DNA of 64,000 nucleotides from CAZBBC01 sp964489835 (lineage in GTDB: Bacteria; Calditrichota; Calditrichia; JAJRVZ01): assembly GCA_964489835.1 (NCBI GenBank), contig CAZBBC010000012.1, forward strand, positions 5,747-69,746, given 5' to 3'. A program made the position numbers and the translations under genes. The notes below the pieces were generated by a model, which had not been told where the DNA came from, searched no databases, and worked only from the letters and a program-made list of their open reading frames with translations. This document shows, piece by piece, positions 26,445 through 35,549 of the stretch (within the stretch, counting starts at the first letter, position 1; every line of letters begins with the position of its first letter).

Positions 26445-27890
26445 TTAGTCGTTGATCTCTTCTATTCTCAGCATATTGGTTCCCGGCTTGGATGAAAAGG
26501 GGAGGCCAGCGGTTATCACAATTCTGTCCCCTTTCCTGATCAATCTTTTTTCCTTCATTATCCTTAAGATATCGACAACTGCCTTCTCAAAATTTTTTCC
26601 AAATTCATGAATGGAAAATGGAACCACTCCCCACACAAGATTCAACCGTCGCAGCGTGCTCTCATTATGCGTTATTGCCACCAACTTTTGTTGAGGACGA
26701 AATCTGGATATCATCCGTGCGGTTGAGCCGGTCTGGGTTAAACACATAATCATGGATGCGTCAATCAGATCAGCTGCCTGACAGGAACTAAATCCTATCG
26801 TTGTTGAAGCATCAAAATGATCATAATCATGACCCCGTCTTCTCACGATCTTATCATGAGGTATCTTCTGTTCAATAAGACTGACAATTCTATGCATGGT
26901 TTGGACCGATGCGACGGGAAATTTTCCTGAGGCGGTTTCACCGGAAAGCATTACTGCATCGGAACCATCCAGAATGGCATTTGCAACATCGGAAGCCTCT
27001 GCTCGGGTAGGCCGGGGATTGTAGATCATTGACTCCAACATTTGAGTGGCGGTAATTACCGGTACTCCTTTTTTATTACATAGGGAAATAATCTGCTTTT
27101 GAATCAGAGGTACTTCTTCAGTACTTTCCTCAACGCCCAGATCTCCCCGGGCAACCATGACGACATCCGAAACATCCGTGATTTGATCAATGGCATCAAC
27201 GGCCTGCGGTTTTTCTATTTTGGCGACGATAGGGATATCCTTCTTTGCCTTTTCGATTATCTTTTTTATCTCTTTGATATCTTCCGGTTTCTGAACAAAT
27301 GACAGGGCAATATAATCGACGTTCATTTGAATCCCGAAATTAAGATCGGTGATATCTTTTTCAGTCAGCGCATTAACCGATAAAAGATTACCGGGTAAAT
27401 TAAGCCCTTTGTGATCAGAAAGTCGGCCTCCGAATATGACCCGACAGGTCACATCCTTCCCCCTAATCTTAATCACTTTAAGTTTTACCAACCCATCATC
27501 CAGAAGGACAATATCCCCGGTCTTAACATCCCTTGAAAATTCGGGATATGAAACAGAAACAATATCTTGATTTCCTCTGATTTTACGGGTTGTTAAAGTA
27601 AATTCTTGACCGGATTTCAATTCTATAAAATTTTTTTCAAATGTCTGGATCCGGATTTTTGGTCCCTGTAGATCCTGCATTATCGCTATCGGCTGGTCCA
27701 GTTCTCTTGATACCTTGCGGATGAGTCTGATTAATTTTCTGTGCTCATTATGTGTTCCATGGGAAAAATTAAGACGTGCGACATCCATCCCGGCCTGTAC
27801 CAGTTTTTTAATATTTTCATAGGTATCGGAGCTTGGTCCTAAGGTGCAGATGATCTTTGCCCGTCGCTTGTTGAGTTGATATTTTTGCAT
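26445..27890 (-). CDS. pyk: Pyruvate kinase
   Basis: Pyruvate kinase makes pyruvate and ATP from phosphoenolpyruvate at the end of glycolysis. Motifs: KIICTLGPSS, ARLNFSHG, MQDLQGPKIR, the catalytic-lysine segment IPIVAKIEKPQAV, MVARGDLGVE, TATQMLESMI and SGETASGKFPV. The B domain and a C-terminal domain of ~130 residues are present, with no extra PEP-utilising domain. At 481 residues it is standard. The downstream shortened glycosyltransferase starts 18 bases after its stop and may be read from the same message. Confidence 0.96.
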   Translation of the reverse strand: MQKYQLNKRRAKIICTLGPSSDTYENIKKLVQAGMDVARLNFSHGTHNEHRKLIRLIRKVSRELDQPIAIMQDLQGPKIRIQTFEKNFIELKSGQEFTLTTRKIRGNQDIVSVSYPEFSRDVKTGDIVLLDDGLVKLKVIKIRGKDVTCRVIFGGRLSDHKGLNLPGNLLSVNALTEKDITDLNFGIQMNVDYIALSFVQKPEDIKEIKKIIEKAKKDIPIVAKIEKPQAVDAIDQITDVSDVVMVARGDLGVEESTEEVPLIQKQIISLCNKKGVPVITATQMLESMIYNPRPTRAEASDVANAILDGSDAVMLSGETASGKFPVASVQTMHRIVSLIEQKIPHDKIVRRRGHDYDHFDASTTIGFSSCQAADLIDASMIMCLTQTGSTARMISRFRPQQKLVAITHNESTLRRLNLVWGVVPFSIHEFGKNFEKAVVDILRIMKEKRLIRKGDRIVITAGLPFSSKPGTNMLRIEEIND

Positions 27891-28081
27891 CGGATTTTAT
27901 GATGGATTATTAGCCTAAAAACTGATATTCATTAAACTAATGTTTATCAATTCCAATAGCAAGGGTTAATCGAATTCTGGGTTCATGCCTCACGTCGGAT
28001 TTGAAGAATTCTGAAATGCTCAGTAAGTTCCTTTGAATATAGATCTTTTTTAAAACAACTTGTAACCTTAACGTTTTAATT

Positions 28082-29422
28082 ATGGGTACCCATTATTTAC
28101 ATGAAACCAGACAGACGGCTAATCTGGCTTATCCGGTAATGATTGGTCAGTTAGGGCATATGATGATGGGAGTCATCGACAGCCTGATGGTAGGAAAAAT
28201 TGGGGCAGCTCCTCTGGCAGCTGCGTCTATTTCCAATGGCTTATTTATGCTTTTAATGATATTCGGGATTGGGCTTTCCATGGCAATTTCTCCTTTAACG
28301 GCTATGTCAATGGGGGCTAAAAAGTATAGAGAATGTGGTATTGTTTTTCGCCAGGGCTTTCTGGTTAATCTCGTGACTGGTATTCTGTTGTCACTTCTGG
28401 CTGTGTTTGCTGCTGATATCATTCGTTATCTGAATCAACCGGCTGAAATCGTCGAGATGGGTGTTGACTATATGCGTATTCTTGCCTTTTCGATAATACC
28501 GGTTATGATCTTCCAAACGTTCAAGCAATTTGCGGAAGGTCTTTCCATCATGCGACCGGCAATGTTGATTACACTCTTAGCTAATATTGTGAATGCTTTT
28601 GCCAATTGGGTATTTATCTATGGTAATTTAGGTATGCCGGTTTTGGGTCTGTCAGGTGCTGGGTGGGCAACCTTATGTACACGAACATTGATGGCTTTCA
28701 CCCTGACCCTCTATGTTTTAAAAGCCATAAGATTTAAGCCATTTGATCCTACACTGTATTTTCGGCGCATCGATCTTCCGATGATTAAAAGAATTCTTAA
28801 AATCGGTATACCAGGCGGATTACAATACTTTTTTGAGGTAGGGGCATTTGTTGGATCAGCGATCATCATCGGCTGGCTGGGGACTAAAGATCTTGCTGCT
28901 CACCAGATTGCAATCAATCTGGCTTCGATCTCATTTATGTGCGCGACGGGGATTTCGGCAGCAGCAGCGATCCGGGTAGGAAATGCTGTCGGACGGGATG
29001 ACCGTAAAGGTGTGCGAAGTGCCGGATTGGTCGCATTTTTGTTAACGGCTGCTGTCATGGGTGTTTTTGGCCTCATATTTATCGTCTTTCGTTCATATTT
29101 GCCAACATTGTACATTGAAGATCAGGAGGTTATTCGTATCGCAGCATCCCTTCTGATTATTGCTGCTCTTTTTCAACTCTCAGATGGTACCCAGGCAGTT
29201 GGTCTCGGTGCACTCCGCGGAATTGCTGACGCAAAAATTCCGATGATTATTACTTTTATAGCCTATTGGGTGATTGGTTTACCCGGAGGCTATTTATTAG
29301 GCATTATTTTCAATTTTGGGGTGCAGGGTATTTGGTTCAGTCTGTTTATAGCTCTAACCGTTTCAGCATTGATGCTTTCACTCCGATTTAACCATAAAAG
29401 TAAACAGAAAGTAAATATATAA
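28082..29422 (+). CDS. MATE-family efflux transporter (NorM-like)
   Basis: This is a second multidrug/toxin exporter of the MATE family, with about 12 membrane helices over 446 residues. NorM-like segments include NLAYPVMIGQLGHMMMGVID, split as YPVMIGQLGHMMMGVIDSLM, AISPLTAMSMGAKKYRE, GLSGAGWATLCTR and AAAIRVGNAVGR. It begins at ATG 28082 without an obvious Shine-Dalgarno sequence. It converges with pdxA (12 bases between stops). Confidence 0.9.
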   Translation: MGTHYLHETRQTANLAYPVMIGQLGHMMMGVIDSLMVGKIGAAPLAAASISNGLFMLLMIFGIGLSMAISPLTAMSMGAKKYRECGIVFRQGFLVNLVTGILLSLLAVFAADIIRYLNQPAEIVEMGVDYMRILAFSIIPVMIFQTFKQFAEGLSIMRPAMLITLLANIVNAFANWVFIYGNLGMPVLGLSGAGWATLCTRTLMAFTLTLYVLKAIRFKPFDPTLYFRRIDLPMIKRILKIGIPGGLQYFFEVGAFVGSAIIIGWLGTKDLAAHQIAINLASISFMCATGISAAAAIRVGNAVGRDDRKGVRSAGLVAFLLTAAVMGVFGLIFIVFRSYLPTLYIEDQEVIRIAASLLIIAALFQLSDGTQAVGLGALRGIADAKIPMIITFIAYWVIGLPGGYLLGIIFNFGVQGIWFSLFIALTVSALMLSLRFNHKSKQKVNI

Positions 29423-29434
29423 CCGCCTCTCCAT

Positions 29435-30418
29435 TTACCAATAATATCGAATTGCCGCCTTGATCGCCTCAACAAGACTGATTTCGCTGGCTATATTCTT
29501 CCCCGCGATATCAAAAGCAGTGCCGTGATCGACAGATGTGCGTAAAAACGGCAGGCCCATGGTCAGAGAAACGGTTCGGTGAAAGTCATAGGTTTTTGCA
29601 GCAATATGCCCCTGGTCGTGATAGAGTGACAAGACGGCATCATAGTGTCCTTCTTTGGCCAGGTGGAAAACCGAATCGGCCGGCACAGGGCCAACTACCG
29701 GTATTCCAAGTTTTACTGCCTGGTCGACGGCCGGTTCCAATATGTCCATTTCTTCGGTTCCGAATAGGCCTTTTTCACCACCATGCGGATTCAAGGCTGC
29801 CAGGGCTAGTTTCGGTTCATTTATACCGATCTGGGTTAAGTAACGTCTGCAATCTGAAAGTGATTCGACGAGATCCCGGATATCAAGGGCCGCACTGATA
29901 TCTTTAAAGGGAATATGTCTGGAGTAAAAAAAGACGCGAAGATCCCCGGTTACAAAAAGGGTCATAGTTCGTTGACTTGACGTTAATTTAGTAAATATTT
30001 CCGTATGGTCAAGATAGGGAATGTCACCGGCTTTCAGAGATTTTTTGTTGATCGGGGCGGTGACGACACCATTGATTTTCTTTTTCTGCGATAGTTCAAT
30101 CGCCTTTTTAATATAAGCGAAACTGTGTTTTCCACCTGCCGCTGAAATATTCCCGAATGAGTGGTCAAACGTAACCGGATCAATATCGAGACATATAATT
30201 CCGTTGCTATGATTATTGGATATATTATCTTCGGGTATAGTGTGGATATCAACGCTCAAGTTTATCAAACCGGCGGTTTTTTTCAGGATGTCTGCGGAAC
30301 CGCAGACAATCAGTCGACAATTATTATGAATATCGGGATATTTCGCCAGAGCCTTCAAAACAATTTCAGGTCCGATACCGCAGGGATCACCCATGGTGAC
30401 AGCAAAAATTGGTTTCAT
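29435..30418 (-). CDS. pdxA: 4-hydroxythreonine-4-phosphate dehydrogenase
   Basis: PdxA oxidises 4-phosphohydroxythreonine in pyridoxal-5-phosphate synthesis. Family motifs are the N-terminal VTMGDPCGIGPEI, the metal/substrate histidine segment YLDHTEIF, ALNPHGGEKGLFG near residue 200, LYHDQGHIAAK with its metal-binding His, and the C-terminal TSVDHGTAFDIAGK. At 327 residues it is standard and looks active. It is the only vitamin B6 gene in the window. Confidence 0.95.
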   Translation of the reverse strand: MKPIFAVTMGDPCGIGPEIVLKALAKYPDIHNNCRLIVCGSADILKKTAGLINLSVDIHTIPEDNISNNHSNGIICLDIDPVTFDHSFGNISAAGGKHSFAYIKKAIELSQKKKINGVVTAPINKKSLKAGDIPYLDHTEIFTKLTSSQRTMTLFVTGDLRVFFYSRHIPFKDISAALDIRDLVESLSDCRRYLTQIGINEPKLALAALNPHGGEKGLFGTEEMDILEPAVDQAVKLGIPVVGPVPADSVFHLAKEGHYDAVLSLYHDQGHIAAKTYDFHRTVSLTMGLPFLRTSVDHGTAFDIAGKNIASEISLVEAIKAAIRYYW

Positions 30419-30612
30419 ATCGATTTTGTTCTCCTGTTGAATATACTTTTATTGAGGGGTGAAGTTATTCTTGTCAACCCATGATCATACCTATTTAAAT
30501 CAGACTGTCTTGATAATTGATGATGTTAACCAGAGGATAACAAATTGTCAATGGTAATTTCTCAGCAATCGATAGGCTTATATTTTTATTATAATCATTT
30601 ATTTGATATATT

Positions 30613-30827
30613 AACCTGAATTATTCACCACGAAGATCACGAAGAGCACGAAGGTCTTATAGAAATTAAGAATTAATAATTAGGAATTAAGAATGTAAAT
30701 ATACTAATGACATAATGTTAGCACCTTTTATTTCTATATTAAATTCATAATTTTAAATTCTCAATTTTTAATTGCTTTTTATCTTCGTGTTCTTTGTGTG
30801 CTTCGTGGTTGATGAATAGATCAGATT
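30613..30827. mobile_element. MITE-like element with terminal inverted repeats and CACGAAG tandem words
   Basis: The left end AACCTGAATTATTCACC (30613-30629) is mirrored at the right end by the complement of AATCTGATCTATTCATC (30811-30827). Just inside each end are tandem CACGAAG-type words (CCACGAAGATCACGAAGAGCA on the left, read in arms; the right arm is its imperfect complement). The middle is AT-rich with a weaker second inverted repeat of AATTAAGAATT type. There is no coding capacity in its 215 bp. It fills most of the 442-base gap between pdxA and the exchanger gene. The same ends recur at 54037-54205 and 63876-64000. Confidence 0.7.
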
Positions 30828-30860
30828 AATTACTTGTTTGAAAATGAGATTTGTTTGGCT

Positions 30861-31835
30861 ATGATAGAAAATATTCTCTTATTTATATTCGGTTTGATCT
30901 TACTCTATGCCGGTGCAGAACTGCTGGTCCGTGGTGCCTCTCGATTAGCATTCCTAGCCCGGATTCAGCCAATGGTCGTTGGTCTAACCGTCGTTGCATT
31001 TGGTACTTCCTTCCCGGAATTTGTGACCAGTATGGTCGCTGCCTGGCAGGATAAAATAGATATGGCTGTTGGAAATATCGTTGGCAGTAATATTGCAAAT
31101 ATTTGCCTGATCCTTGGTATCAGTGGTCTGATTTTACCTGTGGCCGTTAAACCGGAAACGGTAAAAAAAGAACTCTATTGGATGGTTGCCGCCTCAGTTG
31201 TTTTTATTTTATTTAGTCTGGGGGGTATGATCACTCATATGGAGGGGATCTTATTATTAATCGGGGTCATTCTATTTACTTTTTATTTAGTTCGTGCAAG
31301 TTTGAAGGAGAGAAAAAATAATCGGGAAGAAAAAAGAATCAACACAGAATCTCCCCGATTAAAAAATCTGCCGATAGGTGTTCGTTTGCTCATTTACTTT
31401 TTAATGGCAACAGGCGGTATCATTCTGCTGATGTTTGGCTCTGACCGGCTGGTTATATCGGCAACCAATATTGCCCGGGAATTGGGTATCAGTGATATTA
31501 TTATCGGTCTTTCCCTTGTCGCCTTCGGAACCTCGCTGCCTGAATTAGCCACGGCAATTATCAGTCTGATTAAAAAAGAAAAAGAAATACTGATCGGAAA
31601 CGTGATTGGGAGTAATATATTCAATTTGTTTTTTGTTGGTGGCGCTCTTTCTGCTTTTTTTACAGCACCGATAAAAACTCGTGTGATATTTTATGATCTT
31701 CCGATTATGCTTATTGTAAGTCTTTTTCTGATACCGATTATATTTATAACCAGAAAGATATCCCGGCTTGCCGGTATTTTTTTGATCTTGATTTATATCA
31801 TTTATCTTGTTTTCATTTTTACTAATGGAAACTAA
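30861..31835 (+). CDS. Calcium/sodium antiporter, YrbG/CaCA family
   Basis: CaCA exchangers swap Ca2+ for Na+ (or another cation) across the inner membrane. Two inverted alpha repeats are clear: GTSFPEFVTSMVAAW with VGNIVGSNIANI, and FGTSLPELATAIISL with IGNVIGSNIFNL; the acidic residues in FPE/LPE are ion ligands. There are about ten membrane helices and a short charged central loop (KERKNNREEKR). ATG 30861 is chosen; an upstream TTG at 30834 has no support. The 324-residue length is standard. Confidence 0.93.
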   Translation: MIENILLFIFGLILLYAGAELLVRGASRLAFLARIQPMVVGLTVVAFGTSFPEFVTSMVAAWQDKIDMAVGNIVGSNIANICLILGISGLILPVAVKPETVKKELYWMVAASVVFILFSLGGMITHMEGILLLIGVILFTFYLVRASLKERKNNREEKRINTESPRLKNLPIGVRLLIYFLMATGGIILLMFGSDRLVISATNIARELGISDIIIGLSLVAFGTSLPELATAIISLIKKEKEILIGNVIGSNIFNLFFVGGALSAFFTAPIKTRVIFYDLPIMLIVSLFLIPIIFITRKISRLAGIFLILIYIIYLVFIFTNGN

Positions 31836-31925
31836 AAGATCATCTTAAACATCAATTGAAATGCCTTGACATCCTAATGTACAACTGATAAATTAAAAAT
31901 TTATATATTTACTCAGTGCGCTGTG

Positions 31926-32075
31926 CTTGCCCGGCTTGCCCGGCTTGCCCGGCNNNNNNNNNNNNNNNNNNNNNNNNNNNNNNNNNNNNNNNNNNNNNNN
32001 NNNNNNNNNNNNNNNNNNNNNNNNNNNNNNNNNNNNNNNNNNNNNNNNNNNNNGGCGCAGACGTGGCGCAGACGG
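31926..32075. repeat. Short GC-rich tandem repeats flanking a 100-N scaffold gap
   Basis: Before the gap are three copies of the 9-mer CTTGCCCGG (31926-31952). The gap of exactly 100 N spans 31954-32053. After it are two copies of an 11-mer GGCGCAGACGT/G (32054-32075). A round number of N marks joined contigs of unknown spacing. The tandem words resemble those inside the dispersed elements of this window, so assembly probably broke in a repeat. Genes on either side are not certain to be neighbours. Confidence 0.85.
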
Positions 32076-32118
32076 GTGGTTATTTTTTATGCTACTGAGA
32101 ATCGAATAAGGAATGGAA

Positions 32119-32367
32119 ATGCATCAGGATGAAGGACATGTGAATGTAAGTGTAGCAAATTTATACAGAGATGCTGCCTATGGCAGTGAAATGATCTCCC
32201 AGGCCCTGCTCGGTGAAATGATCATCGTTTTAAAAAAAGATAAAAACTTTTCCCATGTACAGCTCCCGGACGGTTACCAGGGCTGGATCAGTAATTTCCA
32301 ATGGGTGGCGAATCAGGATATAAAACTGGATACCAAAAGGGTGCGTTCCCATTTTTTGTGGATGTAA
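32119..32367 (+). pseudogene. N-terminal SH3 domain remnant of an NlpC/P60-type peptidase
   Basis: The frame encodes one bacterial SH3 domain: VNVSVANLYRDAAYGSEMIS, then ALLGEMIIVLKKDKNFSHVQ and LPDGYQGWISNFQWV. This matches the first SH3 domain of YkfC-like (NlpC/P60, dipeptidyl peptidase VI) proteins. It stops after VRSHFLWM, where those proteins continue with more SH3 repeats and a Cys-His catalytic domain. Only ~82 residues remain. ATG 32119 has AAGGA six bases upstream. The loss is on the side away from the N gap, so it is not explained by the gap itself. Confidence 0.6.
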
Positions 32368-32405
32368 GGACTTTTTTCTAGTAATCAGCAAAAATTCGGA
32401 TTCTT

Positions 32406-32915
32406 ATGGACCGTCTTAATCGAAATGTACTCGTTTTAAATCAGAATTATGAACCGGTTGCTATTTGCAATGCTAAAAAAGCGGTAATACTGGTTTATCT
32501 GGGTAAGGCTGAGATCGTGGAACATTTAGATTCTCATATTCACTCGGTAACGATCAGTATGCCTTTTCCAAGCGTGGTGCGTCTTCAGATATTTTTTTAT
32601 AAGCCATTTACACCGGTCATTTTGAGTCGGAAAAATATACTTCGGCGTGATCGTTATGTTTGTCAATATTGTGGGAAGAAAACGATGCCACTCACCGTTG
32701 ATCATATTATTCCCCGCCATTTTGGCGGCAAACACACATGGGATAACCTGGTCTGTGCTTGTATACGATGCAACAACAGGAAAGGCAACCAAACACCTGA
32801 TCAGGCCGGTATGAAATTATCGAAAAGGCCACGAAAACCAAGCAACTTGTTTTTTCTGCAATTTTATATCGATAATCCTCACGAAACGTGGAGACCCTAT
32901 TTATTTCTCAATTAG
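32406..32915 (+). CDS. HNH endonuclease family protein
   Basis: HNH proteins are metal-dependent nucleases. The ββα-metal motif is at about residues 80-125: CQYCGKKTMPLTVDHIIPRH, then GGKHTWDNLVCACIRCNNRKG. It has two zinc-type CxxC pairs and the catalytic HIIPR histidine. The N-terminal VLVLNQNYEPVAICNAKKAV and the LGKAEIVE segment are typical of a widespread, apparently housekeeping, HNH family in Bacteroidota and Cyanobacteria. At 169 residues it is full length. The exact role is unknown. Nothing nearby suggests restriction or a mobile intron. Confidence 0.9.
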   Translation: MDRLNRNVLVLNQNYEPVAICNAKKAVILVYLGKAEIVEHLDSHIHSVTISMPFPSVVRLQIFFYKPFTPVILSRKNILRRDRYVCQYCGKKTMPLTVDHIIPRHFGGKHTWDNLVCACIRCNNRKGNQTPDQAGMKLSKRPRKPSNLFFLQFYIDNPHETWRPYLFLN

Positions 32916-33042
32916 ATATATGGCAGGATTTATAAAACAATATTAACAGGATAATCCCGACAAGTTGGGATCAAAAAATAAATACACTTGGAAAAATTGA
33001 TACTATTTTAACAGAATGTTCTTATAATATACTGGAGAGAAG

Positions 33043-34020
33043 ATGCCAAAAAAGCGGATACTGAGTGGTATGCGGCCCACTGGAAAATTGCATCTGGGTA
33101 ACTATGCGGGTGCGCTTGAAAACTGGATTAATTTGCAGAACGAGTATGATAATTTCTTTTTTGTAGCTGATTGGCATTCCTTAACAACCAATCCGTCTGC
33201 AGCATTTGAAGTGAAAGAAAAAACGAGAGATATGGTTGTTGACTGGCTGAGTGCCGGCATAAATCCTGAGAATCCCATATTTATACAATCACAAATTAAA
33301 GAACATGCTGAACTGCACCTGATTTTTTCAATGCTGATAACAACGGCACGTTTGGAGAGAAACCCGACATTAAAAGAACAGGTCCGTGATCTCAATGCAG
33401 AGACACTCCTTTACGGTCATCTCGGATATCCGGTTCTGCAGGCTGCTGATATTTTGATGTATAAAGCCAGTGTGGTTCCGGTCGGTGAGGATCAGGCCCC
33501 ACATGTTGAAATTACCCGTGAGATCGCCCGGAAATTTAATGCGATATATGCGCCGGTTTTCCCTGAACCGGAAACAAAACTGACCCGCTTCTCCCGTTTA
33601 CCCGGTCTGGACGGCAAAAAAATGGGGAAATCGAATAATAACTATATTCTTATGTCAGATTCAGAAGATGATATCTTTAAAAGTGTGCGCACAGCAATCA
33701 CAGATCCGCAAAAAGTTAGACTCCATGATCCCGGTCATCCTGATATTTGTAATGTCTATGCCTATCATAAAAAATTCAATAGTGAGGAAGAACCACAAAT
33801 TCGTCAAGACTGCATGAGTGGTGTATTGGGATGTGTTGATTGTAAGAAAAATTGTGCCGCTAAGATCGCTGCATTTTTTAAGCCGCATCGTCAAAAAAGG
33901 GCTTATTATCTGGATCACTTAAACGAAGTGGATGAAATTATAGATGCCGGGATTAAAAAAGCACGTCTGGTCGCCCGGGATACTATGCATGATGTACGTG
34001 ATGCAATGAAGATGGGTTGA
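33043..34020 (+). CDS. trpS: Tryptophanyl-tRNA synthetase
   Basis: TrpS charges tRNA-Trp. The class I signatures are present: RPTGKLHLGNYAGAL (HIGH equivalent) and GKKMGKSNNNYI (KMSKS equivalent) near residue 195. SVVPVGEDQAPHVEITREIA is also characteristic. At 325 residues the length is standard. A CxxC-CxxxC patch (GVLGCVDCKKNC) lies near the C-terminal region. GGAGAGAAG precedes ATG 33043. It leads a run of cotranscribed genes (scpA and onward). Confidence 0.96.
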   Translation: MPKKRILSGMRPTGKLHLGNYAGALENWINLQNEYDNFFFVADWHSLTTNPSAAFEVKEKTRDMVVDWLSAGINPENPIFIQSQIKEHAELHLIFSMLITTARLERNPTLKEQVRDLNAETLLYGHLGYPVLQAADILMYKASVVPVGEDQAPHVEITREIARKFNAIYAPVFPEPETKLTRFSRLPGLDGKKMGKSNNNYILMSDSEDDIFKSVRTAITDPQKVRLHDPGHPDICNVYAYHKKFNSEEEPQIRQDCMSGVLGCVDCKKNCAAKIAAFFKPHRQKRAYYLDHLNEVDEIIDAGIKKARLVARDTMHDVRDAMKMG

Positions 34021-34022
34021 GA

Positions 34023-34742
34023 ATGGGATACCGTGTAAAATTAGATATTTTCGAAGGCCCCTTCGATCTTCTATTATTTCTGATCAGAAAGCATGAAGTT
34101 GATATTTATGATATACCGATTCATGATATCACGAATCAGTTTCTGGAGTATATTGATCTGATGAAGATGCTGGACTTGGATGTCGCCGGAGAGTTTATCG
34201 AAATGGTAGCCACTTTAATGAGTATTAAAGCCCGTATGCTTTTACCCAAGCCCGTTTTTGGTGATGATGAAGAGTTTGAAGATCCCAGGGCCGAGCTGGT
34301 TGCCCGTCTTTTAGAATATAAAAAATTTAAAGAAGCAGCTTCCGAAATGTATGTATTCGAGGATCATCGAAGGAAATTATATTCGCGTAAGTATTTTCAG
34401 TCGAACCAGGAGGTTCAGCAGATATCACCGGAGGAGTATTTACAAGATGTTACTTTATTTGATCTTTTACTTGCTTTTAAAAAAGCATTGGATAATATGC
34501 CTAAGGTAACATACCATGAAATAAAGAGAGTTGAAGTTTCCATAGAAGAACAAATGGAATTTGTTATAAAAACTGTAAGTGCTCAGCCAATGATCCTGTT
34601 TGGTGATCTGGTAAAGGATTTAAGGGATAAAATCATTATTATTGTAACTTTTCTCGCCATTTTGGATTTGATAAAATTGCATAAAATAATCGTTCACCAG
34701 TCCAGGGTATTTGATGATATCAAAATAAAACTGGCGTCATAG
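34023..34742 (+). CDS. scpA: Segregation and condensation protein A
   Basis: ScpA is the kleisin subunit that bridges the SMC heads in bacterial condensin. The N-terminal YRVKLDIFEGPFDLLLFLIR and the following DIYDIPIHDITNQFLEYI are signature regions, as is the FIEMVATLMSIKARMLLP segment. The C-terminal winged helix contacts the SMC head. At 239 residues it is normal. ATG 34023 is chosen; a TTG at 34017 overlaps the trpS stop. scpB follows after 99 bases. Confidence 0.94.
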   Translation: MGYRVKLDIFEGPFDLLLFLIRKHEVDIYDIPIHDITNQFLEYIDLMKMLDLDVAGEFIEMVATLMSIKARMLLPKPVFGDDEEFEDPRAELVARLLEYKKFKEAASEMYVFEDHRRKLYSRKYFQSNQEVQQISPEEYLQDVTLFDLLLAFKKALDNMPKVTYHEIKRVEVSIEEQMEFVIKTVSAQPMILFGDLVKDLRDKIIIIVTFLAILDLIKLHKIIVHQSRVFDDIKIKLAS

Positions 34743-34841
34743 GGAATTCATCTGCAATATCAATCCATTTGTTCTTATGGGTGTTTTGTGAAAGATAGGT
34801 TAACGGAGATATAATCAAACTTAGTGAGTGATCGGTAGAAG

Positions 34842-35549
34842 ATGAATGAAAATATTAAAAATATAATTGAATCATTATTATTTGCCAGTGACACCCCTCT
34901 TACATTGCAGAAATTGAAAGAATTGCTCGAATTAGATTCGGTTACGATGGTACGGGAGGGCATTCAGTTACTTCAGAAACATTATGATAAAACCAGAAGT
35001 GCAATAACTGTGGTGGAAGTAGCCGGGGGATTTCAGATTGTTTCCAGAGAGGAATACGCAACTCACGTACAAAAACTATTCAAGGGTCGTCAGGCCTCAC
35101 GACTGACGCAACGGGCATTGGAAACTCTCGCTATCATTGCCTATAAACAACCTATTACCAAGAATGAAATGGAAAAAATTCGCGGTGTAAATGTCGATGG
35201 GGTGGTAAAAACACTGCTTGAAAGGAATCTGATAACCATCGAGGGGCGGGAAAAAGCGCCAGGTAATCCATTATTATATGGGACAACGAAATACTTTCTG
35301 GAGTATTTCGGTATAAACTCTCTGGAATCTCTGCCAAAACTAAAAGAAATTGACGAGTTGCTGAAAGAAGATGAGAAATTCTTAGAGAGTCTTGATCAGG
35401 TGGCTTTAAAACAGCTGGATCCGGAAGTCCTTGGTCTCAAGAATATTAGTCTTGCAAAAGCCATGGAGATGACCGCAGAAAATTCTCAACCACAGAATCA
35501 ATCAGATCAGGACTCTGAACAGACCGATAATAATGATGCGTCTGAATAA
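34842..35549 (+). CDS. scpB: Segregation and condensation protein B
   Basis: ScpB dimers stabilise the ScpA kleisin in condensin. The two winged-helix domains are visible: IIESLLFASDTPLTLQKLKEL at the N terminus (split here as ESLLFASDTPLTL) and TQRALETLAIIAYKQPITKN with the RGVNVDGVVKTLLER segment. The ~50-residue C-terminal tail is acidic and glutamine-rich (QNQSDQDSEQTDNNDASE). The end overlaps the pseudouridine synthase start by 17 bases. Confidence 0.94.
   Translation: MNENIKNIIESLLFASDTPLTLQKLKELLELDSVTMVREGIQLLQKHYDKTRSAITVVEVAGGFQIVSREEYATHVQKLFKGRQASRLTQRALETLAIIAYKQPITKNEMEKIRGVNVDGVVKTLLERNLITIEGREKAPGNPLLYGTTKYFLEYFGINSLESLPKLKEIDELLKEDEKFLESLDQVALKQLDPEVLGLKNISLAKAMEMTAENSQPQNQSDQDSEQTDNNDASE

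Noticed and set aside
32946..32972. Hairpin ATCCCGA/TTGGGAT after the HNH gene, considered as a terminator
   Set aside because: No T-run follows on the coding strand; it could be a short repeat, but support is weak.
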